DNA of 64,000 nucleotides from Sporothrix humicola (taxonomy: Eukaryota; Ascomycota; Sordariomycetes; Ophiostomatales; Ophiostomataceae), in NCBI GenBank assembly GCA_021396245.1, contig WNYE01000033.1, positions 344,699-408,698 of the forward strand. Reading direction: 5' to 3'. Within the stretch, counting starts at the first letter, position 1. Each line of letters opens with the position of its first letter. The notes under the pieces were generated by a model. The model did not search any database. It was given only the letters and a program-made list of their open reading frames with translations, and was not told the DNA's origin. Below, piece after piece: positions 7,981 through 18,439 of this stretch. A program made the translations under genes and the position numbers.

Positions 7981-9831
7981 TCAATTACGACTCCGACGTC
8001 TCTCCATTGCACCGACACGCCGCTTCACGCCCCTCTTCGACGCGTCTCCCGACGATGACGCCGACGACTGCCGCGCCTGCGTCTGGCCAAGCACGCGTGG
8101 CGCCAGCGACACAGCCTTACCGTCGGCGTCAACAGTGAACAAGAACTCATCGAGCGCGACGCCGCCATAGACCAGCTGCGACACAACCTCCCAGGCGACG
8201 CACTTGGCCGAGAACGGGCCCGGGTCCAGCGGCGCCGGCAGCACCTGGAACGTGGCGCGCCAGCCGGTCGTCTTGTCGCCGGAGGACGACTTGCCAGCCA
8301 GGCCGCTCGGGTACAGGTTCATGACGACCTTTGCGTCGCCGGATGCGCCCTCGAGCTGGCCCAGCAGCCCAAGTACATCGAGGCCGCCGTACGTCCACGC
8401 GGTCACGCTGAGGCCGGGCTGGCTGCTGTCGGCGACAACACTCAAAGTTGAATTTGTCGCCTCGTCCGCGTACTCACCGGCATAGTTGGCGGTGGCCTCG
8501 GCGAGCGCGGCGGCGCGAATCTGCGGGACCCACGTGTTGGCCACAATGTCAGACACAATACGCACGGCGTTGGTGGTGTCGGTGCCGGCGGCCATCACAT
8601 TGAACCCGAGGCCGAGCTCGGGCAGCAAAGCGACCATGGACGAGTACAGCCCCAGGTCGCCGGCCTTGGTGTACATCCAGCTGACAGGCGCCCCCGGGCT
8701 GTCGGGCGTCCGCAGAATCTCCCACGGCGCGCCGACGGCCTCGTCCGGGTTGGCCAGGAATGCGTGCGGCTTCATCCAGCGGCGCGTCAGGACGGGGGCC
8801 AGCTGGGCCGACGTGAGCATGGCCGTGCCGACCTTACGCATGTCGTCGAGCGTGCTGTAGAAGCCGCCGGCAGGCGACTCGTCGAGCGCGTCGGCATTCC
8901 ACCAGCTGAACGTGGTGTTGAAGGGAATGTTGCCGTTTGCAGTCACGTCTTCGGGCGGCACGGTGTAGTATGTGCCCGTGAGGTTGAGTGCCTGTACGAG
9001 GTGCTTGTCAAAGAGCTCGGGCATGGTTGAACCGGTCATGTTTTCGAGGGCGTACGCCAGGATCTGGAAGGCGGCGTTGGAGTAGACGGGCGATGTGTAG
9101 GACGAAAAAACGGGCCGCTGTTGGGGGAAGTCCTCGAAAAAGGCGGTGCGGTTGCAGGGGATCATGAGCCGGTTGTCGCCGCACGTGGAGTGGTTGAAGC
9201 CGCCGTCATTGGGCACGCTTGCCATGTTTAGCAGCGACTGCAGCCCGGCATTGAAGGCTGCGTCGCGGGCAATGCCAGACAGCTGGCTGGCCAGAGACCC
9301 GACCGTCACGGACGACCAGTCAACCTTGTCCACCGAGTCGGCAACATCACCGTCGGCAGCTGCCAGTGCAGCAAGCTCCGGCACATAGTCGGTAATGGGA
9401 TCGTTCCACGAGCGGTCGCCGGCGGCGACAAGAAATACATAGACAGTCCACAGCTTGGATACGCTGCCGAGACGGGCGACGGTGTCCGCCGCAATATTGG
9501 TGACGCCCACAGTGTGCGTGTCAACAAGGCCGGGCGGGTTGTAGGTGAAGGTGAACAGTGGGTCGCTCGATCCTGACGCCACCGAGTACACCTGGACGGC
9601 AAGAGAGGTCGTGTTGGATTCGTAGGTGCCATACGGAATGAGGCCGTTGGATGCAGCCAGGAGCTGCAGCTCGGTGCTGTTGATGGCGTCCTTGACGTAC
9701 TGGCTGCCCACTGTTGCCAGTAGTGATGGGGCTGGCAGGCCGGCGTTGATGACGGGGCATGGCGTGGTGTTGACTGCTGCTTGGACAGAGGCTGCCAGTG
9801 CAGCCAGGCCTAAGGCGGCAAGTGAGGGCAT
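7981..9831 (-). CDS. secreted class C beta-lactamase-like / penicillin-binding-like hydrolase
   Basis: A 616-residue single-exon protein. The first 18 residues (MPSLAALGLAALAASVQA) form a signal peptide, so it is secreted. The serine beta-lactamase-type active site is visible: S123-V-S-K126 for the SxxK nucleophile and YSNAAF for the YxN general base. Several NxS/T sites support extracellular residence. Fungal members are long versions of the AmpC/EstB fold; the known ones act as esterases, amidases or lactamases, and the substrate here cannot be read from sequence. The open frame continues upstream of 9831 only through a TTG, so the ATG giving a clean signal peptide is used. The C-terminal 25 residues are unusually Lys/Arg-rich. 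It is divergent from the zinc-cluster gene at 10991. Confidence 0.85.
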   Translation of the reverse strand: MPSLAALGLAALAASVQAAVNTTPCPVINAGLPAPSLLATVGSQYVKDAINSTELQLLAASNGLIPYGTYESNTTSLAVQVYSVASGSSDPLFTFTYNPPGLVDTHTVGVTNIAADTVARLGSVSKLWTVYVFLVAAGDRSWNDPITDYVPELAALAAADGDVADSVDKVDWSSVTVGSLASQLSGIARDAAFNAGLQSLLNMASVPNDGGFNHSTCGDNRLMIPCNRTAFFEDFPQQRPVFSSYTSPVYSNAAFQILAYALENMTGSTMPELFDKHLVQALNLTGTYYTVPPEDVTANGNIPFNTTFSWWNADALDESPAGGFYSTLDDMRKVGTAMLTSAQLAPVLTRRWMKPHAFLANPDEAVGAPWEILRTPDSPGAPVSWMYTKAGDLGLYSSMVALLPELGLGFNVMAAGTDTTNAVRIVSDIVANTWVPQIRAAALAEATANYAGEYADEATNSTLSVVADSSQPGLSVTAWTYGGLDVLGLLGQLEGASGDAKVVMNLYPSGLAGKSSSGDKTTGWRATFQVLPAPLDPGPFSAKCVAWEVVSQLVYGGVALDEFLFTVDADGKAVSLAPRVLGQTQARQSSASSSGDASKRGVKRRVGAMERRRSRN

Positions 9832-10990
9832 TGTAGGAGTTGAACAGAAAGCAGACAAAATGATTAAGGTAAGAGATTGTGCAACAAACAAATGAAAAAA
9901 ATAGAAGGCAGAAAAGGACAGTCTGAACGGATGATGATTATCTGAAGTTACTTTGGCATGAGATGGAACAGGAGAGCCAGTCTCTTTTATGTCAAGATCG
10001 TGGAGGCTCCTAGTTTATGCCATGCGTGACCAGGAAGAGCCTCGTCATATTCTTCTTTCCTGACAGACAGTAGTCAAGGATCGGCCATACGCCACTCCGT
10101 TTCTTACATCATGAGCAACTTCAGCTTCAAGCTTGCTGCTACATGATGTCAAATGTCAACACAACACACAGCCCTGTCGTTGACTCCTTTTTTAGTAAAT
10201 AAGTACGGAGTATGGAGTGGAACTTTGATTTTGAGCGGGAAATTCCGCCCCACAACGCGAGCTGGCCAACGGCAGTGTGTGTCTGTTCGAAGGAAGGCCT
10301 TGTCTGCAAGGCTGCAGTGAATCTAAGATTAAAATAAGAAATGGAGAAAGAGAAGGGCAGGGTCAACAAAAACCTAGGAACGAGAAAAGACTCTTCAAAG
10401 TAGCTTGGACAGGCGATCGCACTCTTTTGACGGCATCGATATCCATGACAGTACCACGTTGTCAGCACTTTGACAGTAATACCACGAAATCCTTGGAAAA
10501 GGATTCAGGTCGACACAAGTTCCAGGCTTGAGCTGTGGCTTGGCTGTGTATTACTGTTCAGTTTGGGGGCCGATCTTTTGTCTTTTTTGGGCATTTTGGG
10601 GAGATCGATGCTCCACAATGCGAGCTGGCCAATAATATTACACGGATGGCGGGCTTGTACGGCAGTGCCCCGCTACTGCCCGCCAAACAGCCCTGTCGTC
10701 CCAAGTCAGAGTCCCTGAGTGTCAGAACGTGGGATCGTCTTGTTGCGTGGCTTGATTGCCGCGTTCGCTCAGTCGACTCGTTAATGCTGCCGCCTGGCGC
10801 GCCGGCCAAAGCTTAATTGCTTAATTTGCACGCAACCCGCTCGTGTTCCGGCCGCGAGACATGACAAGAGGGGGAGAAGAGCCACGAGTACGAGACAGAC
10901 TACAGAGAGGGGAAGAAGACAAAGTCACATAGAGTGTGAAGACACGCTAACGACAACGACTACAGTGCCCGCTTGTGCATACCTTACACT
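9832..10990. promoter_or_regulatory. divergent promoter region, beta-lactamase-like gene and zinc-cluster gene
   Basis: 1,159 bp between two divergent starts. It contains a TACGGAGTA motif at 10204-10212, also present as its complement at 43384-43392. Short open frames on both strands have no ATG-supported or domain-like content. No gene seen. Confidence 0.5.
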
Positions 10991-12820
10991 ATGGCGCCCC
11001 AAGATACAGTAGCGGCAGAAACAACAACAACACCAACAACAGCGCCAACGGCAGGAACGGAAACGGCAGGTGCCAACGTGAAGGCCAAAGGCAGCAGACG
11101 ACTCGGCGGGCGGAAGGACCGGACAGGCTGCATTACCTGCAAGTGAGTCCACCCTACTACTCCTAATGATGGTACCCTTGCGAGCATTGGTCGATGCTAA
11201 TAGAACAGGATCCGCCGGGTCAAGTGTGATGAGGACAAGCCGGCATGCAAGCGATGCACGTCGACGGGGCGAAAGTGTGACGGGTATGCACCTGCCGCGG
11301 CGGTGGTGTCTCGCCAGAAGGGGCAGGCACAGCAGGTGCAGGAGGTAGGGCAGGCGCAGAGGACACAAAAGGTCGCTCTACAGCCCCTGAATGGGGCGAG
11401 GGCAAGTAACAATACCCCCCTTTGCATACGCCCACGCCAGTTCGTCGGGGACGGCTTGTCTGTTGCCAACCAACAGGAGCACCTTGCGTTCCAGTTCTTT
11501 GCACAGACGGGCGCGCTGTCTCTGGCCGGATGCAACGATGTCGACTTTTGGACGCGCATGGTGCCGCAGTGTGCACAGGCGGACGCCGCCATCTACCACG
11601 CATCTGTGGCCGTGGGGGCTCTGCTGATGCGCCACTCGACCAAGTCGACGACTTCGACTTCGACTTCAGCCTGCCTGACCACACTCGCCATTGAGCGGCA
11701 GAACCGCGCCATCCAAAGCACCGTCCGCGGCATGGTGTCGCCGATCCGACGGCCCGCCGATGCAGACGCCACGACGTTTATCTTGCTGTTCTGCATCGAG
11801 GCCCTGCAAGGCCGCGAGGTCGAGGCGCTGCAGCTCTTCCAGCACGGCATCCAGGCCTTGGCGCAGCAGGAGACACAACAGTCGAAGCAGTCGACAAGAT
11901 CCTCGAGAAACACCGCCCTTGCGGCCCAGCTCGACCGCATCCGCCTGCAGTGCGGCATGTTCAACGCCGGCAGCGCCACGTCATCGTCACCGGCGCGCAC
12001 CGAGGCGCTGACCAAACTGCTGGCCAGCCCGCCCGCAACACCGTTTGCCTCGCTCGAGGCGGCGCGCGACGAAATGTCGGACCTGATTACGGCCGTGCAG
12101 GTGATTGTCGCCGCGAGGTGGATTGACATGGATGGAGATACTGACCGGGAAGCATCTCGTGCGCGCAACGCCGTCCAGACTCGGGCCCTTGAAGCCGCCC
12201 TGAATGGCTGGCGCGTCCGCTTCTCTGACCACATTGCCTCGTCACACCACACGGGCATGGACACCGTCATGGCGTCGCTGCTTCGCCTCCGCTACCTGGT
12301 CGCGCGCATCTGGATGGCCGACGCCCCTGGCCAGAGCGAACTTGCGTATGACAACTATGAAGAGGTCTTTGCGGATATTGCAGACGAGGCGGACCGCTGT
12401 TTGGGCGGAGGGAGACTGGGGTCTGTCCCCTTCACGTTCGAAATGGGCCTCATCCCGCCACTGTACTGGGCCCTGCTGAAATGTCGCCGTCCGCAGCTGC
12501 GCCGGCGGCTGTTAGCGCTGCTCCGGGAGGCGCCTGCACAGGAGGGCCTGTGGAGCAGGGACGTTTCTGTCCAGGTGGCCGAGCGGGTTATTGCTTTTGA
12601 GGAGGGTGTGTCGGGGGAGCTATCTCAACACTCGCTTCCCTATCAAGGAGGCCTTGACCTTCTGCCTGCAGAGTCCCAGCGCATCAAGATCGTCCGCATC
12701 AACTTACGAACGACGCTCGACGACGGCAGACAGGGCGATCATGTCGAGTGCTTCGGGATGCCATTCGGGATGGAAGGCGGGCTGCGTCCAGTCCTGCAGT
12801 TTTTTGCCGTCGCAGAGTGA
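10991..12820 (+). CDS. Zn2Cys6 zinc-cluster transcription factor, two exons
   Basis: A 587-residue regulator encoded by exons 10991-11142 and 11209-12820. The 66-nt intron (GTGAGT...ACAG, branch-like TGCTAAT) splits the zinc cluster. Spliced, it gives CITCKIRRVKCDEDKPACKRC with Cys47, 50, 57, 64, 67 and 74, a standard GAL4-type cluster followed by a GRKCDGY end. The intron inside the cluster is common in this family and fixes the exon model, since neither frame alone has all six cysteines. The rest is the helical fungal regulatory region with no defined ligand site. It lies 1.16 kb upstream of the CYP53-like P450 on the same strand and is a reasonable candidate regulator for it (inference). 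Confidence 0.9.
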
Positions 12821-13978
12821 CGTGCGTCAGGTGGAACAGGGAATGATCATGAGACAGCGCACTTCCTTGAAAGTACGAAATAAACGCACTCGACTACAAC
12901 AGACAAACCCCGAATGCTCCGAAGACGCGACGGCCGAGCCCACCGCATCCGCATCCACTCCGTTATTTCCCTCGTCGAAATATCTGGGGTCGACACAGAT
13001 TCTCCAGAACTTTAAGGAGAAATAACCCCAAACTGCCCGTCCTCGCCGGTGAAAACTCCCGGGCGTGTCTGCCGTCAGAAGGCGGATTCCGGAATCAGAT
13101 CGGAATCGGTGGCGGAATCAACTGCCAAGTGGGGCCTTTGGGGCGCCCTGTCCTTTTGGCCGCCCGCGTGGTAGCCCGCCTGGGGCGCTAGCAGACAGGC
13201 GTTCCACTGACAGCTGCCTCTTCTTCAAGACGACTGCTATTTAGGGCCAGCCAGTGCCGCACCTCAATGCCGGTGGCCCAGCACACCAAAACAAGAAACA
13301 AGAGCTTGGAGTCTTAGACTATGCGGGGAGGCGCAGAGAGAAAACAAGGGGAAAAGACGCCCATTGTGTGGGGTGGGATTCCGGCTGAGATGGAGGTTGA
13401 TGGAGGGTCGATGGACGCTGGACGCTGGAATTTGCGGGGACGGCACGCTAGCCACAGTGCAGCTCGCTCATTTTCAGTGGATGTGGTTGGCTGCAGGCTG
13501 TGGGTTGACCAAAAGAGCGACTCGTATTCGACGGCGAGACGGCGGGCTCGCAGACAGCTGCAACGTCTAGTGTTGGCAAAAGAGAGCAAAATAGTACTCA
13601 ACGCACCAACAAGCACCAATTGCTCGTCATTCGTCATTCGTCGCTCGCCCTCGTCCTTTCGTGTCGTCTTTTGTCTTTTCGTCTCCATCAATTGCAGGGC
13701 TGACCTAGTAGCGGCTTCCTTCCTATCCGCACGCGGGACTTGCAGTCGGCAACAGCTCGCATAGGGTGCTGTCTCCATCTGCTCTGCTTAAAAGCCAGCG
13801 ACCATCCTCGCTAATTGACCGCCTTCAGTACCTGCAGTGGACGACATTTACACTCGCACTAGGAACGACGTCACGACACACGACAGACGACACAAGACAT
13901 ACAACACACAACACAAGCGTTCCTGTCACACACCCATACCCCTTCCTTTGTCACACACCGCACCCTCTTTATCCTACC
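12821..13978. promoter_or_regulatory. intergenic, P450 promoter region
   Basis: 1,158 bp between the zinc-cluster gene and the P450, both on the plus strand. It holds the 3' flank of the former and the promoter and CA-rich leader of the latter. The P450 frame is open for 71 codons upstream of the chosen ATG, but that part is His/Thr-rich leader-like sequence. No separate gene seen. Confidence 0.5.
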
Positions 13979-15508
13979 ATGACCCTGGTCCAGCACCTGC
14001 TGTCGCCGTATGGCGCCGGCCTGTTGGTGGCGGCCGTCGTCGCATACTATTTGGTGCCTTACTTCTTCACATACAGCGACCTGCGGCGTCTGCCCGGCCC
14101 CTTTGCGGCGCGGTTCTCGGACCTGTGGCTGCTGTCGACGGCCCGCCGCGGCCGGCGCTACGAGATTGTCGACGAGGTGCACAAGAAGCTCGGCCCGGTT
14201 GTGCGCATTGCGCCGAACCACGTCAGCGTCAACGACGACGAGGCGATCCAGGTGATCTACGGCCACGGCAACGGCTACCTCAAGTCGTCGTTCTACGACG
14301 CCTTTGTCAGCATCCGCCGCGGCCTGTTCAACACGCGCGACCGTGCCGAGCACACGCGCAAGCGCAAGGTGGTGTCGCACACGTTCTCGGCCAAGTCGGT
14401 GCTGCAGTTTGAGCCGTACATCCACGAGAACCTGACACTGTTTGTCAAGCAGTGGGACGGCCTCATCAAGAAGGCCAACCGTAGCGACAAGACGGCGCAT
14501 CTGGACTGTCTGACCTGGTTCAATTTTCTGGCGTTCGACATGATTGGCGACCTGGCTTTCGGTGCGCCCTTTGGCATGCTCGAGGCCGGTGCCGACGTCG
14601 CCGAGATCCGCTCCAGCCCCGACCAGCCGCCCGTCTACGCGCCTGCGATCGAAATTCTCAACCGCCGCGGCGAGGTGTCGGCCACGCTCGGCTGCCTGCC
14701 CGAGCTCAAGCCCTACGCCAAGTACCTGCCCGATCCCTTTTTCACGCAGGGTCTTGCTGCCGTCGAGAACCTAGCCGGCATTGCCGTCGCCCGTGTCAAG
14801 GCCCGTCTCGACAACCCGCCGTCCGTCGACCGCAAGGATTTGCTGGAGCACCTGATGAGCGGCAAGGACGGCCACGGCAACCTACTGGGCCGCGAAGAGC
14901 TGACGGCCGAGGCGCTGACTCAGCTGATTGCCGGCAGCGACACGACCTCCAACTCATCCTGTGCCCTGCTGTATCACGTCGTGCGCACGCCTGGTGTCTT
15001 GGCAAAGCTGCAGGCCGAGATTGACGCCGCCGTGCCCGAGGGCATCGACGTGCCGACCTACGACATGGTCAAGGATCTGCCGTACCTCCAGGCTGTCTTG
15101 AACGAGACCCTGCGCCACCACTCGACGTCCGGCATCGGCCTGCCCCGCCAGATCCCCTACGACGGCGCCGGTCTGCACCTCAACGGCTACTACTTCCCGC
15201 CCGGCACTGTTTTGTCTGTCCCCACGTACTCGGTCCACCACTCTAAGACCATCTGGGGCCCCGACGCCGACGAGTTCCGCCCGGAGCGCTGGGAGTCCGC
15301 CACGCCGCGCCAGAAGAACGCCTTTATTCCGTTCAGCTATGGTCCGCGCTCGTGTGTCGGCCGCAACGTCGCCGAGATGGAGATGAAGCTGATCATTGCC
15401 ACCTGGGTGCGCCGCTACAAGGTCGAGCTCCTCCAGGACCACATGGACACGCGCGAGGGCTTCCTGCGCAAGCCCCTCGACCTGTTTATCAGCATTGCCC
15501 GGAGGTAG
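13979..15508 (+). CDS. cytochrome P450, CYP53 (benzoate 4-monooxygenase-like)
   Basis: A 509-residue single-exon microsomal P450. The order is an amino-terminal membrane anchor (about residues 8-28), a Pro-rich hinge (LRRLPGPFAARF), the I-helix oxygen-activation motif AGSDTTSNSS, the ExxR motif NETLRHHS, and the heme-binding loop FSYGPRSCVGRNVAEME with Cys459 as the iron ligand. Long stretches (HGNGYLKSSFYDAFVSIRRGLFNTRDRAEHTRKRK, quoted here only as landmarks FYDAFVSI and LFNTRDRAEHTRKRK; also GEVSATLGCLPELKPYAKYLPD) are those of the CYP53 family, which para-hydroxylates benzoate and detoxifies related aromatics. Assignment to CYP53 is from family knowledge; an individual substrate is not proven. 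An NADPH-P450 reductase is needed and not in the window. It is convergent with the PdxA2-like gene, 249 bp apart. Confidence 0.9.
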   Translation: MTLVQHLLSPYGAGLLVAAVVAYYLVPYFFTYSDLRRLPGPFAARFSDLWLLSTARRGRRYEIVDEVHKKLGPVVRIAPNHVSVNDDEAIQVIYGHGNGYLKSSFYDAFVSIRRGLFNTRDRAEHTRKRKVVSHTFSAKSVLQFEPYIHENLTLFVKQWDGLIKKANRSDKTAHLDCLTWFNFLAFDMIGDLAFGAPFGMLEAGADVAEIRSSPDQPPVYAPAIEILNRRGEVSATLGCLPELKPYAKYLPDPFFTQGLAAVENLAGIAVARVKARLDNPPSVDRKDLLEHLMSGKDGHGNLLGREELTAEALTQLIAGSDTTSNSSCALLYHVVRTPGVLAKLQAEIDAAVPEGIDVPTYDMVKDLPYLQAVLNETLRHHSTSGIGLPRQIPYDGAGLHLNGYYFPPGTVLSVPTYSVHHSKTIWGPDADEFRPERWESATPRQKNAFIPFSYGPRSCVGRNVAEMEMKLIIATWVRRYKVELLQDHMDTREGFLRKPLDLFISIARR

Positions 15509-15757
15509 GCGAATGGGGGGATTTGACGTGGAGAGAGATAAAGTGACGAGGAGACGTGGAAGGAAGAGGTGACGAAAGACAATCTTGGACTTACAAATTG
15601 ATGATTCATGGTATCCAACATGTACAATTATGAAAAATCGCATTTCTATTGTATCTTTATTTCCTAGGTTCCTTTGGATCTACATTAACAGCATTTAAAA
15701 CCATTCAAAGCATTCAAAATCAAACAAAATAAACTGATGAAAGCACCCCCTAACCTC

Positions 15758-16855
15758 CTAACAGCAGGAAGGAACCTTGATTGGCGTGGACTTGACCACC
15801 CCCTCGGGCTTCACATCCTCCACCAGACCCGCTGCCTTGAGCAGTCGTCTCTCCGCCATGGTAGCCGCCGTGTCAAAGGCGTTCTGCGTGCTCGTAATCG
15901 ACGCCAGGTTCTTACCCACAATATCAAAGGCCGTGCCGTGCGCCGGCGTCGCAACAGGAATCGGCAGCCCGCCCTGCACGGTGACGCCGCCCTCAAACGA
16001 CAGCAGCTTCATGGCAATCTGGCCCTGGTCGTGGTACATGGTGACGATGCCGTCAAACAGCTTGCTCTTCAAGAAGATGGTGTCACAGGGGAACGGGCCC
16101 TGCACGTCGATGCCCTTCTTCTGGGCCAGCGCCACGGCCGGCCGGATGGCGTCGATCTCTTGCCGTCCAAACGACCCGTTCTCGCCGTTGTGAGGGTTCA
16201 GCGCGCAGACGCCTAGCCGCGGCGACGCAATGCCCGACTCCCACCGCAGACGGTGGAGCAGCTCGATCGCCTCGAGGCAGGACTGCGTCGTGATGCGCGC
16301 CGCCACTTCCTCGAGGCCAATGTGGCTCGTGACACGGCCCGTCCACAGCGGGCCGGCAATGTTGATCTCGCTCGTGCGCCCCGTGAAGTCCAGCTGCTTG
16401 GCAAACCACCGCAGCTCGTCCTCCTCGGTCATGCCGGCCAGTTTCAGAGAGCTCTTGTTGAGCGGGCCAAACACAATGCCGTCCACCTCGCCCGACTGCA
16501 CGAGGGCCAGTGCCCGCTTCAGCTGGTACAGACACCGTGCGCCGTTTGCCTTGGTCTCGACCTGCCGCTGCACGGGGCCAAACTGCGCAGCGCTGTTGTC
16601 GTCCAACAGCTGAACGCCCTCCGGACCTGCCGTCTCCGCCAGCGGGACGTGGACACCGCCCGCGTCGGCAATCGCCGAGTCCAGCTCGCTGCGGTCCGCC
16701 AACAGAAGAATATCGGCGCGCTGGGTGTTGGCCGGGTTGCTCAACAGCTTGGCAATCAGTTCGGGGCCGACACCAGCAGCATCGCCCAGAATGACGGCAA
16801 TGCGGACACGGCGGGGCGCGCCCGTCTCGGTGTATGTGGGAAGGACAGAGCCCAT
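15758..16855 (-). CDS. PdxA2-like 4-phosphate dehydrogenase (acid-sugar type)
   Basis: A 365-residue single-exon member of the PdxA family, NAD-dependent decarboxylating dehydrogenases of 4-phosphorylated hydroxy acids. Visible are the amino-terminal GDAAGVGPE motif (24-32), FGPLNKSSL (about 129-137), and the three divalent-metal histidines: H178 in TSHIG, H222 in NPHNGENG, and H275 in YHDQGQ, followed by HGTAFDIVGK. Bacterial PdxA makes vitamin B6, but fungi use the PdxA-independent Pdx1/Pdx2 route. PdxA2 enzymes instead oxidise D-threonate- or D-erythronate-4-phosphate to dihydroxyacetone phosphate. This gene is therefore more likely catabolic. It is divergent from a class II aldolase gene across a 711-bp promoter. 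The DUF1537 kinase that usually supplies the substrate in bacteria is not in this window. Confidence 0.85.
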   Translation of the reverse strand: MGSVLPTYTETGAPRRVRIAVILGDAAGVGPELIAKLLSNPANTQRADILLLADRSELDSAIADAGGVHVPLAETAGPEGVQLLDDNSAAQFGPVQRQVETKANGARCLYQLKRALALVQSGEVDGIVFGPLNKSSLKLAGMTEEDELRWFAKQLDFTGRTSEINIAGPLWTGRVTSHIGLEEVAARITTQSCLEAIELLHRLRWESGIASPRLGVCALNPHNGENGSFGRQEIDAIRPAVALAQKKGIDVQGPFPCDTIFLKSKLFDGIVTMYHDQGQIAMKLLSFEGGVTVQGGLPIPVATPAHGTAFDIVGKNLASITSTQNAFDTAATMAERRLLKAAGLVEDVKPEGVVKSTPIKVPSCC

Positions 16856-17566
16856 GATGTATGAGGGATAGTAGATATGTGTGGGTGTGTATATATGTAG
16901 GTAGTTGTGTAGTTGATTCGAAGAGTTGTGTGAATTGTTGTCGTAATATATGGTGAATACTGTATGTCAAGAAAATGCAAGTGTGAATTGACAGCCTTGT
17001 GGTGATGGGCTGTTGAGGTTTGAATTATGAAGTCAGTCACTGGTGCGAGACGGCCTTTCCATAATCAATGACCTTTGCCCTATTTTGATCCTTCTCCCAG
17101 GAACATAAATGGCCTGTCAGATATGATTGATTGTCTGCCGTAACCCGTTGCACAATGCCTTGATCGTGCCTGCGCGTGTTGATTGTTCCTCCGATGTCCA
17201 CAGGCGTGCTTTGGGGAGTGGGGCCGGTGAAAGTGCCGATTTACAGGCAGTAAGACATACTTACAGTGCTAGTGGCGGCGATGCCAGCGCTCGGCAGAAT
17301 AGCGATGAGATGGGGCCGATGAAAGAAGACGCTTCAGAGTAGCAAGGTAAATAATTGAAATTAAAATAAAATAAAATAATGATTGCTGTTGACGTGTGGC
17401 GAGATGCAGCGGCAATTAATGTGACTTTTCACGTGCATCTTTTGTTGATATCTACAGCAACGCATCAAACATCATCACCAGCAGATAACTCAACGACAAA
17501 TTTCACAAGAAAAATTCAAACGAAAAGAACAACTCAACATCAGCCCATATCATAGACTCCTTCACA
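16856..17566. promoter_or_regulatory. shared divergent promoter, PdxA2-like and aldolase genes
   Basis: 711 bp between the two divergent ATGs with no other gene supported. The PdxA2 leader is AT-rich with TATATA-like stretches near 16890, and the aldolase leader is A-rich just before its ATG. The arrangement suggests joint control of the two enzymes. Confidence 0.6.
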
Positions 17567-18439
17567 ATGCCCGACATGTCGAAAAACCGCACAATGGCCA
17601 TACTCAACGCCGCCCGCGATGGCGGCTATGCCGTCCCCGCCATTTGCTGCTACAACCTCGAAGCCGTCCTGGCCACCGTCCGGGCCGCCGAGAAGATGCG
17701 GTCGCCGGCCATGGTGCTCCTCTTTCCCTGGGCCATTGAGTACGCCGGCAACGCTCTTGTTCTAGCGGCCGCCGAGGCAGCGCACACGGCCAGCGTCCCG
17801 GTTTCTCTGCACCTCGACCACGCCCAGTCGCCTGATCTTGTCCGTCGCGCCGCCGACATTCCGGTGCCATACAACTTTGACAGCATCATGTGCGATATGA
17901 GCCACTACGAAAAGGAGGAGAACCTCCGGTTGACAAAAGAACTGTCCGACTACTGCCACGCCCGGGGCATCGCCTCCGAGGCTGAGCCGGGCCGCATCGA
18001 GGGCGGCGAAGACGGCATTGCCAGCACCGACGCCGAGGAACTTGAGGGCGTGCTGACAACGGCCGAGCAAGCCCAGGAGTTTGTTGACACGGGCATCGAG
18101 CTGCTCGCACCCGCCATTGGCAACGTCCACGGTGAGTACGGCCCGGCCGGCATCAACCTCGACTACGACCGTCTCGAGATGGTCAACCGCACCGTCGGCG
18201 ACAAGGTGCGTCTCGTCCTGCACGGTGCCGACCCCTTCACGCTCGATATTTTTACGCGCTGCATCCAGGCCGGCGTCACCAAAATCAATATCAACAAAGG
18301 CGTCAACAAGCACTATGCACGTGTGCAGGAGGCCATGCGGGGCCAGCCTCTGACAAAGGTCATTGAGGCAGGGACAGACGCTATGCAAGCGGCAGTCGAA
18401 GAGTACATGCAGTGGTTTGGCTCGGCAGGGAAGGCATGA
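17567..18439 (+). CDS. class II (zinc) aldolase, fructose-bisphosphate/ketose-bisphosphate aldolase family
   Basis: A 290-residue single-exon TIM-barrel enzyme. Class II landmarks occur in order: LHLDHAQ (81-87, catalytic Asp and zinc His), SIMCDMSH (106-113), EAEPGRIEGGEDG (138-150), IGNVHGEYG with zinc His188, LVLHGADPF with zinc His219, and ITKININK-like VTKININKGVN, which binds phosphate. The usual HGGSG after the last zinc ligand is replaced by HGADPF, so the substrate is probably not ordinary fructose-1,6-bisphosphate. The length matches bacterial GatY/KbaY-type and fungal accessory aldolases and is shorter than fungal glycolytic Fba1 (about 360). Divergent from the PdxA2-like gene, it probably acts on a related phosphorylated sugar or acid. 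Specificity is open. Confidence 0.87.
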   Translation: MPDMSKNRTMAILNAARDGGYAVPAICCYNLEAVLATVRAAEKMRSPAMVLLFPWAIEYAGNALVLAAAEAAHTASVPVSLHLDHAQSPDLVRRAADIPVPYNFDSIMCDMSHYEKEENLRLTKELSDYCHARGIASEAEPGRIEGGEDGIASTDAEELEGVLTTAEQAQEFVDTGIELLAPAIGNVHGEYGPAGINLDYDRLEMVNRTVGDKVRLVLHGADPFTLDIFTRCIQAGVTKININKGVNKHYARVQEAMRGQPLTKVIEAGTDAMQAAVEEYMQWFGSAGKA

